30,865 nucleotides of DNA from a virus. Location: IMG/VR virus record IMGVR_UViG_3300047481_000781, positions 1-30,865 of that record. One strand, 5' to 3'. Below, in pieces: positions 16,069 through 24,948 of the stretch; the first letter of the stretch is position 1, and each line of letters opens with the position of its first letter. Made by a program: the position numbers and the translations under genes. Below the pieces are notes generated by a model that worked only from the letters and a program-made list of their open reading frames with translations, was not told the DNA's origin and searched no databases.

Positions 16069-16406
16069 GTATATTAGAGAATGCCAAAGGGCATTTTAAA
16101 GAAAGATTAGCAGGCGGATTGAAAAAGATAACTGTGCCTGAGTGGAAGACAGATATCTATTACAAAACCGCTTATCCTTTTGCAGTGGAGAGCAGAATCA
16201 TTCAGTTGCAACAGGAAGGCAAAACTGTGGAAGCATTGGTGGAAACCATCATTGCCAAAGCATTGGATCCAGAAGGCAAACCCATGTTCAATAAATTTGA
16301 CAAGTTCACATTTATGAATGAGGTTGATCCTAATGTGATCTTGAGAGTGTGTGGCGCACTTAACGCTGCTCCGGAGTCGGTTGAGGCAATCTCAAAAAAC
16401 TCCTAG
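16065..16406 (+). CDS. Tail assembly chaperone, short product (gpG-like, 113 aa)
   Basis: Between the tail tube and the tape measure, the place of lambda G. The sequence KITVPEWKTDIYYKTAYPFA, LQQEGKTVEALVETIIAKAL and NEVDPNVILRVCGALNAAP matches tail assembly chaperones of this type. The gene ends TCA AAA AAC TCC TAG, with the slippery heptamer at the last sense codons. This form is made when no frameshift occurs and is normally more abundant. It should bind the tape measure during tail assembly. Confidence 0.85.
   Translation: MSILENAKGHFKERLAGGLKKITVPEWKTDIYYKTAYPFAVESRIIQLQQEGKTVEALVETIIAKALDPEGKPMFNKFDKFTFMNEVDPNVILRVCGALNAAPESVEAISKNS
16394..16400 (+). promoter_or_regulatory. Programmed -1 frameshift site (A AAA AAC)
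   Basis: The heptamer A AAA AAC is in the correct phase of the zero frame (xxA AAA AAC) two codons before the stop. A -1 shift joins the chaperone to the frame that runs from 16400 to 16582. This is the same logic as the lambda G-GT system. No clear downstream stimulator was resolved. Confidence 0.85.
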
Positions 16407-16582
16407 AGGACACTGAATTGCTCCTGATCTGCAGAATTGCAGACAGATTGGGCAAAAGCATTGAAGAGGTTATGAACTTCAGTGTCCTAGAATTGAGCAC
16501 GTGGAGCGCCTATTATAAATGGGAGTATGATCTGGAGAAAAAAAGATCAGACTCCATGGGTGTAAAAAAGAAGAGACGATAG
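16400..16582 (+). CDS. gpT-like extension of the tail chaperone, reached by -1 frameshift
   Basis: Expressed only as a fusion with the upstream chaperone, giving a product of about 172 residues (join 16065-16400 and 16400-16582). It has no start codon near its beginning. The frame encodes LLEDTELLLICRIADRLGKS, followed by IEEVMNFSVLELSTWSAYYK, and ends in a basic KKKRR tail. The A-x-x-L-G-K-S-I-E-E-V...S..E-L..W..Y pattern is that of lambda T-type C-terminal extensions. The stop is immediately followed by the tape-measure ATG, so all three are coupled. Confidence 0.85.
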   Translation, partial: LLEDTELLLICRIADRLGKSIEEVMNFSVLELSTWSAYYKWEYDLEKKRSDSMGVKKKRR

Positions 16583-18649
16583 ATGGCACAACCAGAATAT
16601 CTTGATATAATAGGTAGAGATAAAGCATCACCTATCATAGACAAAATCGGCCGAAGTTTAGGAACTTTAGCAAAAATTGCAGGAGTTGCATTTGGAACTA
16701 GAGAAATATTTCAGGCCGTGGGCGCCTATCAAGATTTCAGCAACAAAATAAAAAATGCCACCAATGCATCTCAAGATTTTGCTAAAGTGCAAAATGAAGT
16801 GTTTCAAATTGCCACACAGAATGGCAGATCATTGGCAGAAACTGCCAGCTTGTACAGTTCATTACAATTGGTCACTCAAGAGGCAGGATTCAGCGGTCAA
16901 GAGTTTAACAACTTAATCAAAACCATCAACAACAGTTTAAAAATTAACAACACCACCACACAAGACGCTGCCGCACTCACAGACAATTTGAGCAAAGCAT
17001 TTGTGAAAGGCAGCATTGATGGCAGAGATTTTACACAATTATTAAATGCCAACAGAAATGTGGTGGAAAGACTTGCTGCGGCCACAGGCAAAAGTATTCC
17101 TGAATTGGCCAAAATTGCTAGAGACACTGGCATTCCTGTGCAAGCACTCACACTGGCATTGCAGGCCACAGAACAAAGTGCTGAAAAATTAGCACAGACC
17201 ACAGATTTAAAATTAAACAGTGCATTGACCATTGCAGGCAACAATGCCAGCAAATTCTTTGGAGAATTGGACAAGGCCACAGGTGCCAGCACACTGATGG
17301 GTAAATCCATTATTTTAGCAAGCGAAAATTTAGGTGTGTTAATAGTGGGATTTGGAACTTTCTTTGCACTGGTCACTGTGGCAAGATTGTCAGCAATAAC
17401 TGCTGCAATGAATGCGTTCATGGCATCACTGATACCTGGTGGTCCAATTATCAGAGGCGTGATTGTTGCTGTGAGTGCATTGGCAGCTGGTCTCACAGCG
17501 CTGATGCCAAAATTAAAAGGTGTTGCTGAAGGTGCAGTGGATGCAGCAGACGGATTCATGAGTGCTGACGACTCCATGAATGGTTATGGTGAAACTTTAC
17601 AGTTAGTTGCTGAGAAACAAAAAGAATTAAATCGCGTTAATGATGAAGACAAAGCAGCTCAGGCCAAAGCAGCATTAGAAACACAAAGATATAAAAAATT
17701 TGAAGAATTCTACAGCAAACAACTGCAAAGTGTAGAAGTGGATGAACGTGGCAAATTACTTGCTGAAGCAAGATTGGCCTTGGGTCAAGGTGAAGTTTTA
17801 AACGCAGAACAATTGTTGAGATTAAAAACTTTACAAGATAAAATTGATGCTAAAGCAGCAGAACGTGCATTGCCAAGCATTATTAGTGAAACAGGTGGAG
17901 CATTTGGAGAAGGCAGCGCAGAACAAAAAGCATTAGAACAAAAACAAAAAGATCTACAAAAAGCAAGAGATACAAATCTTATTAATGAAGAAACATATCT
18001 TAGAAATATGCAGATCCTGCAGGAAGATTATGATCGTAAAAAATTAGAAGCAAATAAAAACAGTATTGATCAGATGGTCAAACAGATTCTTGCAGGCAAT
18101 GCCAGTGCTTTAAAAATTCAAGCGTTAAGCGATCAAGACAAAATTAAATTAGCAGTCAGCACAGGTTTAGAATTGTTGAATGAAGCAGGCAAATACAACA
18201 AAACAGCTTTCAATGCTGCCAAAGCACTGGCCATATCAATGGCCATTATCAATGGTATAGATGCCACCATCAGTTCTTACAGAACAGGCAGTCAATTGGG
18301 AGGACCTATATTAGGAGCAGTGTTTGCAGCGGTCACTGCTGCAACCATAGCAGCTCAAGTGTCTAAAATAAGAAGCACACAATACACAGGTGCCAGACGT
18401 CAAGGTGGATTGGTGGGTGAAAATCAATCATACTTGGTGGGAGAAGATGGACCAGAGATGTTCACACCCAGCTCATCAGGCAGAATCACACCCAATGATC
18501 AGATCAGTCAAGGTGTCACTGTGAACTTCAACATCAGCACAGTGGATGCAGACGGTTTTGATGAAATTCTTATCAATCGCAGAAGCACCATAGTGGGCAT
18601 AATTAATGAAGCAACCAACAAACGCGGCAGAGTAGGAGTCACACAATAA
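16583..18649 (+). CDS. Tape measure protein (688 aa)
   Basis: Long helical protein after the tail chaperone pair. The N-terminal third carries the tape-measure N-terminal domain pattern (LIKTINNSLKINN; ALTDNLSKAFVKGSIDGRDF; RNVVERLAAATGKSIPELAK). About residues 240-320 are hydrophobic with likely membrane spans (GVLIVGFGTFFALVTVARL; a further GGPIIRGVIVAVSAL). Coiled-coil stretches fill residues about 340-500, and a second hydrophobic patch is near 550-600. At the usual 0.15 nm per residue this predicts a tail of about 100 nm. The stop overlaps the next start. Confidence 0.9.
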   Translation: MAQPEYLDIIGRDKASPIIDKIGRSLGTLAKIAGVAFGTREIFQAVGAYQDFSNKIKNATNASQDFAKVQNEVFQIATQNGRSLAETASLYSSLQLVTQEAGFSGQEFNNLIKTINNSLKINNTTTQDAAALTDNLSKAFVKGSIDGRDFTQLLNANRNVVERLAAATGKSIPELAKIARDTGIPVQALTLALQATEQSAEKLAQTTDLKLNSALTIAGNNASKFFGELDKATGASTLMGKSIILASENLGVLIVGFGTFFALVTVARLSAITAAMNAFMASLIPGGPIIRGVIVAVSALAAGLTALMPKLKGVAEGAVDAADGFMSADDSMNGYGETLQLVAEKQKELNRVNDEDKAAQAKAALETQRYKKFEEFYSKQLQSVEVDERGKLLAEARLALGQGEVLNAEQLLRLKTLQDKIDAKAAERALPSIISETGGAFGEGSAEQKALEQKQKDLQKARDTNLINEETYLRNMQILQEDYDRKKLEANKNSIDQMVKQILAGNASALKIQALSDQDKIKLAVSTGLELLNEAGKYNKTAFNAAKALAISMAIINGIDATISSYRTGSQLGGPILGAVFAAVTAATIAAQVSKIRSTQYTGARRQGGLVGENQSYLVGEDGPEMFTPSSSGRITPNDQISQGVTVNFNISTVDADGFDEILINRRSTIVGIINEATNKRGRVGVTQ

Positions 18650-19278
18650 TGGCCAACATTGGATATCTTAACGGAGCATCAGCTACTAATCCCAGCACAG
18701 ACATAGGATTCACAGCAGTGAATTTTCAACAGAGAAATATTACCAAGATCACACAGACTGCCAGTGGCAGATCAGTGCGTGTCAGCAATGCCACCACATT
18801 GTGGGCAGGCACACTGCAATTCGTGCCAGGCACTCAAGCACAATACAGACCCATACAAGCATTCTTTGCCAAAGCACGCGGACCTCTCAATGATTTCTAT
18901 GTGCAGATACCAGGTATCAGCAATTTTATTGGCACAGATGGACCCAGCACACTGCAATTGAACACTTTGGCCACAGTGGGTGCCACTTCTATCAGTGTGA
19001 ACAACATTAGTGGTCCAGCTTCTGTAATCAAAGCAGGCAATGTGATTCAACTTGCTGGTCACGACAAAGTATACATGGTGGTGGCAGATGTCACAGCTAA
19101 TCCAGGTGCAAACACATTCACCATAGAACCGCCCATTGTGACACAAACTTCTCCAGGTGCCACCATCACCTACAAAGATGTGTATTTTAAAATGTTTGCC
19201 ACCAACGATTTACAAGAATATCAATACACCAATGATGGATTGGTAGCATACAGGGTGGATGTACAGGAGACTATCTAA
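18649..19278 (+). CDS. Distal tail/minor tail protein (209 aa)
   Basis: First gene after the tape measure, where distal tail proteins sit. The N-terminal part (SGRSVRVSNATTLWAGTLQF; YRPIQAFFAKARGPLNDFYV) is beta-rich and resembles the domain that docks the tail tube. Both ends are coupled to neighbours by TAATG overlaps. No enzymatic motif was seen. Homology is by pattern and order. Confidence 0.65.
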   Translation: MANIGYLNGASATNPSTDIGFTAVNFQQRNITKITQTASGRSVRVSNATTLWAGTLQFVPGTQAQYRPIQAFFAKARGPLNDFYVQIPGISNFIGTDGPSTLQLNTLATVGATSISVNNISGPASVIKAGNVIQLAGHDKVYMVVADVTANPGANTFTIEPPIVTQTSPGATITYKDVYFKMFATNDLQEYQYTNDGLVAYRVDVQETI

Positions 19279-19856
19279 TGGTGAGGAATCTTACCACAGA
19301 TCAAAATGTTTATCTTGCTGGCAACAGCATTATCAGCATACTGTTAATAGACATAGGCATGGCCAATGGTAGCACCACTAGATACACTGACGCTCCTTAC
19401 AATATTTCTTTCGATTCTAACACTTATACTGCTCAAGGAGTTTTTTTAGGAGTCAGCGAAACTGAAGAAAATGCTGATGTGCAAATTGTCAGTGCCACCA
19501 TCACACTGAGTGCGCTGGACACCAGTTATGTGACTGCATTTGCCACCAGTGCTCAAATTAATCAATTGGTAACCATTCGCAGAGCATTCATAAATTTTAC
19601 AACCAATCAGTTGATAGGTGATTCAGCAGGTGAAAATGCAATCATTATATTTAGAGGTAGAATCAGCGGTTACAGTGTGAACAACAATCTAAACACAGCA
19701 GAAATAACTCTACAGGTCAGCAGTCAGTTTATCAACTTTGACAAACGATCAGGTCGCAGAACCAATCTAGGCAATTTTCAAGTGGAACACCCACAGGACA
19801 ACAGCATGGAATTCAGTGCTGTCAGTCTCAAAGATATAAGATGGGGTAGAGTATAA
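19278..19856 (+). CDS. Minor tail protein, DUF2163/DUF1833-like (192 aa)
   Basis: Beta-rich with the arrangement of tail-hub proteins: LLIDIGMANGSTTRYTDAPY and SFDSNTYTAQGVFLGVSETE, then a VSATITLSALDTSYV strand, a FRGRISGYSVN segment and KDIRWGRV at the end. This order (polar linking loop, substrate-like grooves, F-x-G-R-I strand) recalls the hub proteins before lambda J in many siphophages. Start and stop overlap neighbours. Confidence 0.6.
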   Translation: MVRNLTTDQNVYLAGNSIISILLIDIGMANGSTTRYTDAPYNISFDSNTYTAQGVFLGVSETEENADVQIVSATITLSALDTSYVTAFATSAQINQLVTIRRAFINFTTNQLIGDSAGENAIIIFRGRISGYSVNNNLNTAEITLQVSSQFINFDKRSGRRTNLGNFQVEHPQDNSMEFSAVSLKDIRWGRV

Positions 19857-20341
19857 TGATACACGACATCAGAGTATTACAACCCAAAGAAATCAACCGA
19901 TTGATGCCGTTGATTCACGAGCATGGTAAGAGTGCTGAATTGGCAGCACATGATCCATTGGATGAAAAAGTTTGTTTTGATAGACTGAGAGAAGCAATGA
20001 TTGATCCCAATTTTAAAATATTTGTGTGCGAACAAGAAGAACAAATTGTGGCCTATGCTGTGGCACAAGTGAGTAAAAAATTATACAACGATACTATTAT
20101 TGGCAACATTGTAATGTTTTTTGTGCTGCCAAATGTGCGCAGCAAAACACTTTCAGATCAATTATGGAATGCTTGTGAAGATTGGTTTTATCAAGCAGGA
20201 GCAACGGTGTTGGAAGCAATGTGTATTGCTCACACAGCAGAATTCAAACCCACTGTGAGATTTTTGGACAGAGCACAATCATTCTATCGCAGCAAAGGTG
20301 CTGATTGTGTGGGTTACATTCATATGAAAGGTTTAGAATAA
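19856..20341 (+). CDS. GNAT-family acetyltransferase-like protein (161 aa)
   Basis: The alpha/beta pattern of GNAT proteins is visible: an N-terminal helix pair, the FKIFVCEQEEQIVAYAVAQV strands, a central NIVMFFVLPNVRSKTLSDQL segment equivalent to motif A, then a WNACEDWFYQAGATVLEAMC helix and a C-terminal FYRSKGADCVGYIHMKG end typical of the family. The usual acetyl-CoA loop (Q/R-x-x-G-x-G/A) reads VRSKTLSDQL and lacks its glycines, so catalysis is doubtful. It sits between tail genes, where many siphophages carry an NlpC/P60 peptidase. Confidence 0.7.
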   Translation: MIHDIRVLQPKEINRLMPLIHEHGKSAELAAHDPLDEKVCFDRLREAMIDPNFKIFVCEQEEQIVAYAVAQVSKKLYNDTIIGNIVMFFVLPNVRSKTLSDQLWNACEDWFYQAGATVLEAMCIAHTAEFKPTVRFLDRAQSFYRSKGADCVGYIHMKGLE

Positions 20342-22500
20342 TGGGTGGTGTTGTAAGACGTATTGTAAATCCTATTGTGAGAGTTTTTAAAAAAGTGGTT
20401 TCATTCGTGGGAGACTTTTTTGGATTCAATATTAAACCCATGGGAGCACCTGATGTGGGCGGTGCTGAGCAAGAGCAAGGAGTTTTATTAAACAAATCTG
20501 GCACCAATGAACAGATACCTGTAATCTATGGTTTTAGAAGAGTGGGAGGCACAGTGATATTTGTGGAGACCAATGGCACCAACAACACCTATCTTTATGT
20601 GTGCTATGTGGTGTGTGAAGGAGAAATTGCTGGCATAAAAAAAATATTAGTAGATGATGAAGCACTGCCACAACCTGCCGCAGGCACTTATGCAGTGGGC
20701 ACCATCATTGATGTAACCGAAGGCAAATATGCAGGACGTTGTCAGTTGCAGGTGTTCTCAGGCACAGAAAATCAAAGTCAAAGTTCATTGCTGAATCAAA
20801 CACCCAGTTGGCCCATTAAATCACGCACATTGCCAGGTGTGGCCTATGTGGCCATGCGTTTTGAATGGCGCACTATCACCAACCAAGCAGAAGCAGATGC
20901 TAATCCTTATCAAGGTGGCGTGCCCACTGTGCAATTTGATGTGTGTGGCCGAAAAGTTTATGATGTGACCACTCACACCACAGGCGCTCAACTCAGCGCA
21001 GTGTATGCCAATCTTACCAAGACTTACACTGGTGTGGAAGGCACCAATCCTGCCAATTGTTTGTTGGACTACATGATGAATCCTAGATACGGTTGCGGCA
21101 TCAGCAGAGATGAAATTGATGCCGACAGTTTCAAAGTGGCAGCAACAAAATTTAATCAAACAGTGACCTATTTTGCAACCACCACTGGACAGGCCATGAC
21201 CTGTTGTGCTGTGATAGACACCAGACAAAAATTAATTGACAATGTGAAAGTGCTGGTAGGCGGATGTCGCGGCATGATGCCATATGTGCAGGGCAGATAC
21301 AAACTGATTGTGGAAGATGGTGGCAATGCCACAGATATCACCAGTGCCACCATTAACATAGCTTATGATGTGGACAAATCAGAAATTGTGGGAGGCATCA
21401 CACTCACAGGAGAAACCAAAGGTACCAAATACAATCAAGTGATTGTGAATTATGTGGATCCCAACATAGACTTCACTGTGCAACAAGCTGTGCATCGTGT
21501 GTCAGGAGATTTGACCGTGGATCAAGATGAAGAACTCACAGGTGAATTCACATTTGGCACCATCAGCAGTCCTTACATTGCAAAATTTATGGCCGAAAGT
21601 ATCTATAAGAAAAGTAGAAATCAATCTGGTATTGAATTAACTGTCACACAAGAATTGATGGATGTAATACCAGGTGATATCATTCGTATCACAGATTCTG
21701 TGCTGAATCTGAGCAACAAAACATTCAGAGTGATTAATATGAAATTGAACATAGATGGCACCATTTCTTTAAGTTGCACAGAACACGTGGCCACCAATTA
21801 TCCCTATGTGCCCGGGCCGCAGATAGACATACCACCGCCAATTTTTTTACCAGAAAATCCGCCACCACCCACACCCACTCCTATCATTGTGCCACCCACA
21901 CCAATCGCACCACCAGGACCACCACCACCGCCACCTATTAGATACATTCAGGGTTGGGTAATTAGAAAATTTGGCGATGCTGGCGGTTTGTTTGAACAAA
22001 CTGCTTTGAATCCTACTTTTCGAAGAAAAAGTCCAGGTAGTGATTGGTTGAGTCAATATTCCCAAGGGACATTTACATTTGTAAAAAATGGAGATGGCAC
22101 CAGTGCAGGATACCCTTTTTATGGAGCACGAACCACAGCATTGCAATTTAGACAACCCATATCCACATTGGTAAACACCCTCACTATTGATGTGTACCAA
22201 GGCAACACATTATTAGTAAAAAAAACTTTGCCTTTTAATTATTTTCCTGAAGGCACTCCCATACAAGAACTTATGGTGTTGGCCAAAGGTATGAGATACA
22301 AAATAAGATACCTAGGAGACACAGAATTTAGAATTGGTGGAGATTTAAGTCTTGCACCAATTAATTTTTCCGGTTACACCTACAGTATTGCTGGAAGTCC
22401 CCCTATCACCGATTACAGCATTGAAGGTTATATCAATTACATTGTGGACACCAATCCTAATGTGCCCGCTACAGGTGGCAGTCAAAATTTAGGAGGTTAA
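20341..22500 (+). CDS. Tail tip/host-specificity protein, gpJ-like (719 aa)
   Basis: Longest tail-tip gene, after the hub proteins, in the position of lambda J. The N-terminus (residues 1-40) is a basic amphipathic segment. The J-like domain starts near GAEQEQGVLLNKSGTNEQIP and includes IPVIYGFRRVGGTVIF, NPANCLLDYMMNPRYGCGIS and GYEITGTI-like strands. Residues about 495-535 are an extreme proline-rich linker (FLPENPPPPTPTPIIVPPTP and onward). The C-terminal 180 residues form a separate domain with no recognised family. It is expected to set host attachment and DNA ejection. The start is chosen at 20341, overlapping the previous stop (TAATG). Confidence 0.85.
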   Translation: MGGVVRRIVNPIVRVFKKVVSFVGDFFGFNIKPMGAPDVGGAEQEQGVLLNKSGTNEQIPVIYGFRRVGGTVIFVETNGTNNTYLYVCYVVCEGEIAGIKKILVDDEALPQPAAGTYAVGTIIDVTEGKYAGRCQLQVFSGTENQSQSSLLNQTPSWPIKSRTLPGVAYVAMRFEWRTITNQAEADANPYQGGVPTVQFDVCGRKVYDVTTHTTGAQLSAVYANLTKTYTGVEGTNPANCLLDYMMNPRYGCGISRDEIDADSFKVAATKFNQTVTYFATTTGQAMTCCAVIDTRQKLIDNVKVLVGGCRGMMPYVQGRYKLIVEDGGNATDITSATINIAYDVDKSEIVGGITLTGETKGTKYNQVIVNYVDPNIDFTVQQAVHRVSGDLTVDQDEELTGEFTFGTISSPYIAKFMAESIYKKSRNQSGIELTVTQELMDVIPGDIIRITDSVLNLSNKTFRVINMKLNIDGTISLSCTEHVATNYPYVPGPQIDIPPPIFLPENPPPPTPTPIIVPPTPIAPPGPPPPPPIRYIQGWVIRKFGDAGGLFEQTALNPTFRRKSPGSDWLSQYSQGTFTFVKNGDGTSAGYPFYGARTTALQFRQPISTLVNTLTIDVYQGNTLLVKKTLPFNYFPEGTPIQELMVLAKGMRYKIRYLGDTEFRIGGDLSLAPINFSGYTYSIAGSPPITDYSIEGYINYIVDTNPNVPATGGSQNLGG

Positions 22501-22502
22501 CG

Positions 22503-23231
22503 ATGCCAGGCACAGGATATTACGACAAATACAGCAACAGCTACAACAGTTTGGGCACTCAAACTTGGAGCAGTTATGCCACATGGAGTGCATTCACCAG
22601 TTGGCAGGGCACACCCAGCAGCACACTCACCTACACCACCATTGTGCAGGACACAGGCACAGTGGATTGGTTTAATTTGCTCACTGAAGTGCAGGCCAGT
22701 CTTCCTGTGATCACAGTGATTCGTGCAGGCACTGCTGTGGACAGTGCAGGAGCAATTGTGTCTCCAACCGCTACCACCATCTACCCTAACACCGCTACTG
22801 TATCTTCTGTGTATGGCAGATATTTTGAAGTGGATATCACTCTTACACAAGACAGTGCAGGTGAAGCAGCACCCGTTATTGAATCTGTAAATTTGCGTTT
22901 CAACAATCGTGCAGAAACGATTAGCAGAGCAGACATCGACACCAGCACACTGACAGGGTCAGTAGGACTGCGCAATCTAACATTTGACATTAATGTGGGC
23001 AAGATCAAAAACATACTCACACAAGCACACACTCAAAATTTGGGGGATTCAGCACAGGATTCAGAAGTGCCCATAGTGCTGGTGGACAAGAGCAGCACAC
23101 CTGTGGTGTTGAATATATATGATGCTGACAGTTATGGCAAAAGACGTAGAATAGACTGCAGATTGGATGTGCAGGCACAATACTTGCCGCTGGTCAGCAG
23201 TGATATTAACGGCAACATAAGGGAGATATAA
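22503..23231 (+). CDS. Tail-associated structural protein (242 aa)
   Basis: First gene after the tip protein. It opens with MPGTGYYDKYSNSYNSLGTQ and an aromatic-rich TWSSYATWSAFTSW segment, then beta strands; the C-terminal half (ISRADIDTSTLTGSVGLRNL; KSSTPVVLNIYDADSYGKRR) resembles a structural baseplate or fibre part. No specific family recognised. It starts two bases after the previous stop, with AGGAGG overlapping the tip gene's end (22491-22496). Confidence 0.6.
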   Translation: MPGTGYYDKYSNSYNSLGTQTWSSYATWSAFTSWQGTPSSTLTYTTIVQDTGTVDWFNLLTEVQASLPVITVIRAGTAVDSAGAIVSPTATTIYPNTATVSSVYGRYFEVDITLTQDSAGEAAPVIESVNLRFNNRAETISRADIDTSTLTGSVGLRNLTFDINVGKIKNILTQAHTQNLGDSAQDSEVPIVLVDKSSTPVVLNIYDADSYGKRRRIDCRLDVQAQYLPLVSSDINGNIREI

Positions 23232-23232
23232 C

Positions 23233-24735
23233 ATGACTTGGCCTAGCACATTACCCAACAGTGCTGCATTTGATGCAGATGCAGATTCAGTAGCTGCCAG
23301 CAGACCTGAATTAAAGAAAATGTCAGATGCTGTGAACACCATGGCCAGCAATGTGTTCACTGGTGGATCCACCACAGGCACCATCACACCAGATGTGGCC
23401 AATGGAGAAATACAGCGCATCACACTCACAGGCAACATCACCATGAATGCTTTTGCCAATCCTGTGGCAGGTCAGCGTCTCACCATGATATTTCAACAAC
23501 CAGCAGCAGGCAGCACATTTGATCTCACCAGCAACATGCTGTGGGAGAATGGTTTGGAAAGTCTCACACAGATCAACGGCGCTGTGGACACAGCAGATAT
23601 TTTTTATGACGGCACCAATTACTATGCCCGAATGAATTTGGCACATGGTTCTGTGGAAGTTTATGATTTGACCATCAATCCTCTTGGTGAAGATTTGGAT
23701 GTGAATAATTTTAAGATTGTGAACAATGTGACCAATGGTCATATTGTGTTGGAACCCAATGGCGCAGGTAATGTGCAATTAAAAACCGATGAAGTAGAAT
23801 TGGGAGAAGCAGGTGCTCTGTTTACTTTATCACATGCTGCTGGTGGCAGCATAACATTTGATAATTCATTTACAAGAGACGTTGCAATTCAAACTTCAGG
23901 CACTGGTTCTATATCTATACGTGGTGTTAAATGGCCTAATTCTGGAACTGTTGGACAATATCTTAAACTTACTGCCAGCAATCAATCTACTTGGAGCACA
24001 ATTGATATATCTGATGACACGTCACCATCTTTGAGTGCAAATTTAAATCTAAATGGCAACGATATTTTAAGCACTGTGGGTGCTGCATATCAATATACCA
24101 GTTTGAGTGTGGAACAACTGGATCTTTATACCACAAACGGTTTGTTTGTGTTGCGCAAAATGAGTAGTGATGATCCTGTTTTTATTACCACAGGAAACAC
24201 TTCTAATCCAGACAGCGCGGGTGGAGATTTAAATCATGATTTGTGTTTGCAAACCACAGGCAGCAACACTGTGGGAGGCACATCTGGCACCAGTGTAGGT
24301 TACATACTTTTGGAATCAGGCAACAACAATAACATCCGCATTGTGCCACATGGCACTGGTGCCATTGTGTGCAGTGACAAAATTCTGCGTCAGGTGGAAT
24401 TCAAAGACTATGCAGAAACTGTGTACAATCAAGGCAATGTCACAGGATCATTCTCCATCACTGTGGCCAATGGCAACACTCAGCGCATGAGATTGACCGG
24501 CAATGTCACATTCACAGGATTTGTGGATGCACGGGAAGGTCAGACTGTGACCTTGCTGATCACACAGGATGGCACAGGCAATAGAACATTTACAGAAGGA
24601 TTGGACTCGGCCAACCGCATGCTGTTTGCAGGTGGTGTCAGCACACTCAGCACTGGTGCAAATGCCATTGACATCATGACCATCAGTTACATTGCGGGCA
24701 CCTATTTTGCCAGCATCAACAAAGGATATGTGTAA
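23233..24735 (+). CDS. Tail-fibre protein (500 aa)
   Basis: Residues 1-40 (MTWPSTLPNSAAFDADADSV and a following RPELKKMSDAVNTM helix) repeat the N-terminal module of the genes at 5685 and 24949. The body has fibre strands such as FVDAREGQTVTLLITQDGTG and a DLDVNNFKIVNNVTNGHIVL block related to the fibre at 2860. A stretch at about residues 185-330 (bases 23790-24230) is more A/T-rich than the flanks and may be a swapped module. Likely a receptor-binding or side fibre. Confidence 0.75.
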   Translation: MTWPSTLPNSAAFDADADSVAASRPELKKMSDAVNTMASNVFTGGSTTGTITPDVANGEIQRITLTGNITMNAFANPVAGQRLTMIFQQPAAGSTFDLTSNMLWENGLESLTQINGAVDTADIFYDGTNYYARMNLAHGSVEVYDLTINPLGEDLDVNNFKIVNNVTNGHIVLEPNGAGNVQLKTDEVELGEAGALFTLSHAAGGSITFDNSFTRDVAIQTSGTGSISIRGVKWPNSGTVGQYLKLTASNQSTWSTIDISDDTSPSLSANLNLNGNDILSTVGAAYQYTSLSVEQLDLYTTNGLFVLRKMSSDDPVFITTGNTSNPDSAGGDLNHDLCLQTTGSNTVGGTSGTSVGYILLESGNNNNIRIVPHGTGAIVCSDKILRQVEFKDYAETVYNQGNVTGSFSITVANGNTQRMRLTGNVTFTGFVDAREGQTVTLLITQDGTGNRTFTEGLDSANRMLFAGGVSTLSTGANAIDIMTISYIAGTYFASINKGYV

Positions 24736-24845
24736 TGCTGGGCGCTACCAAACAAACCTCCTTGGGTCGAGTGCAAACCGAAATTAATCCTGCCTATGTG
24801 AGCACAGGATATGTGTCAGCGGACTATGTTCAAGATACTGATTAA
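24735..24845 (+). CDS. Short fibre-linked protein (36 aa)
   Basis: ATG at 24735 overlaps the stop of the fibre gene (TAATG). It encodes a polar segment ending NPAYVSTGYVSADYVQDTD. The G-Y-V repeat is similar to the N-terminus of the fibre at 7290 (DGYVDPGYV). Very short, but the coupling and the shared motif support it being a real or remnant gene. Confidence 0.4.
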   Translation: MLGATKQTSLGRVQTEINPAYVSTGYVSADYVQDTD

Positions 24846-24920
24846 TATGTGGTTTAAAGCTGTAAAATCGCCTTTTTTTAGGGCAAAATTATCACAACAC
24901 GGCACTTGTGTATCAAGCGC

Positions 24921-24928
24921 CATAAATA
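24921..24928 (+). promoter_or_regulatory. T4-type late promoter core (CATAAATA)
   Basis: It lies 20 bases before the ATG at 24949, with AGAAGGAG (24935-24942) between. The predicted start near 24934 leaves a leader of about 15 bases. A T-rich run at 24873-24879 further upstream looks too poorly paired to be a terminator. Confidence 0.6.
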
Positions 24929-24948
24929 TCAAACAGAAGGAGTAAAAT

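Noticed and set aside
24865-24890. T-run before the promoter at 24921 as a terminator
   Set aside because: Only three or four pairs can form around it, too weak for an intrinsic terminator.
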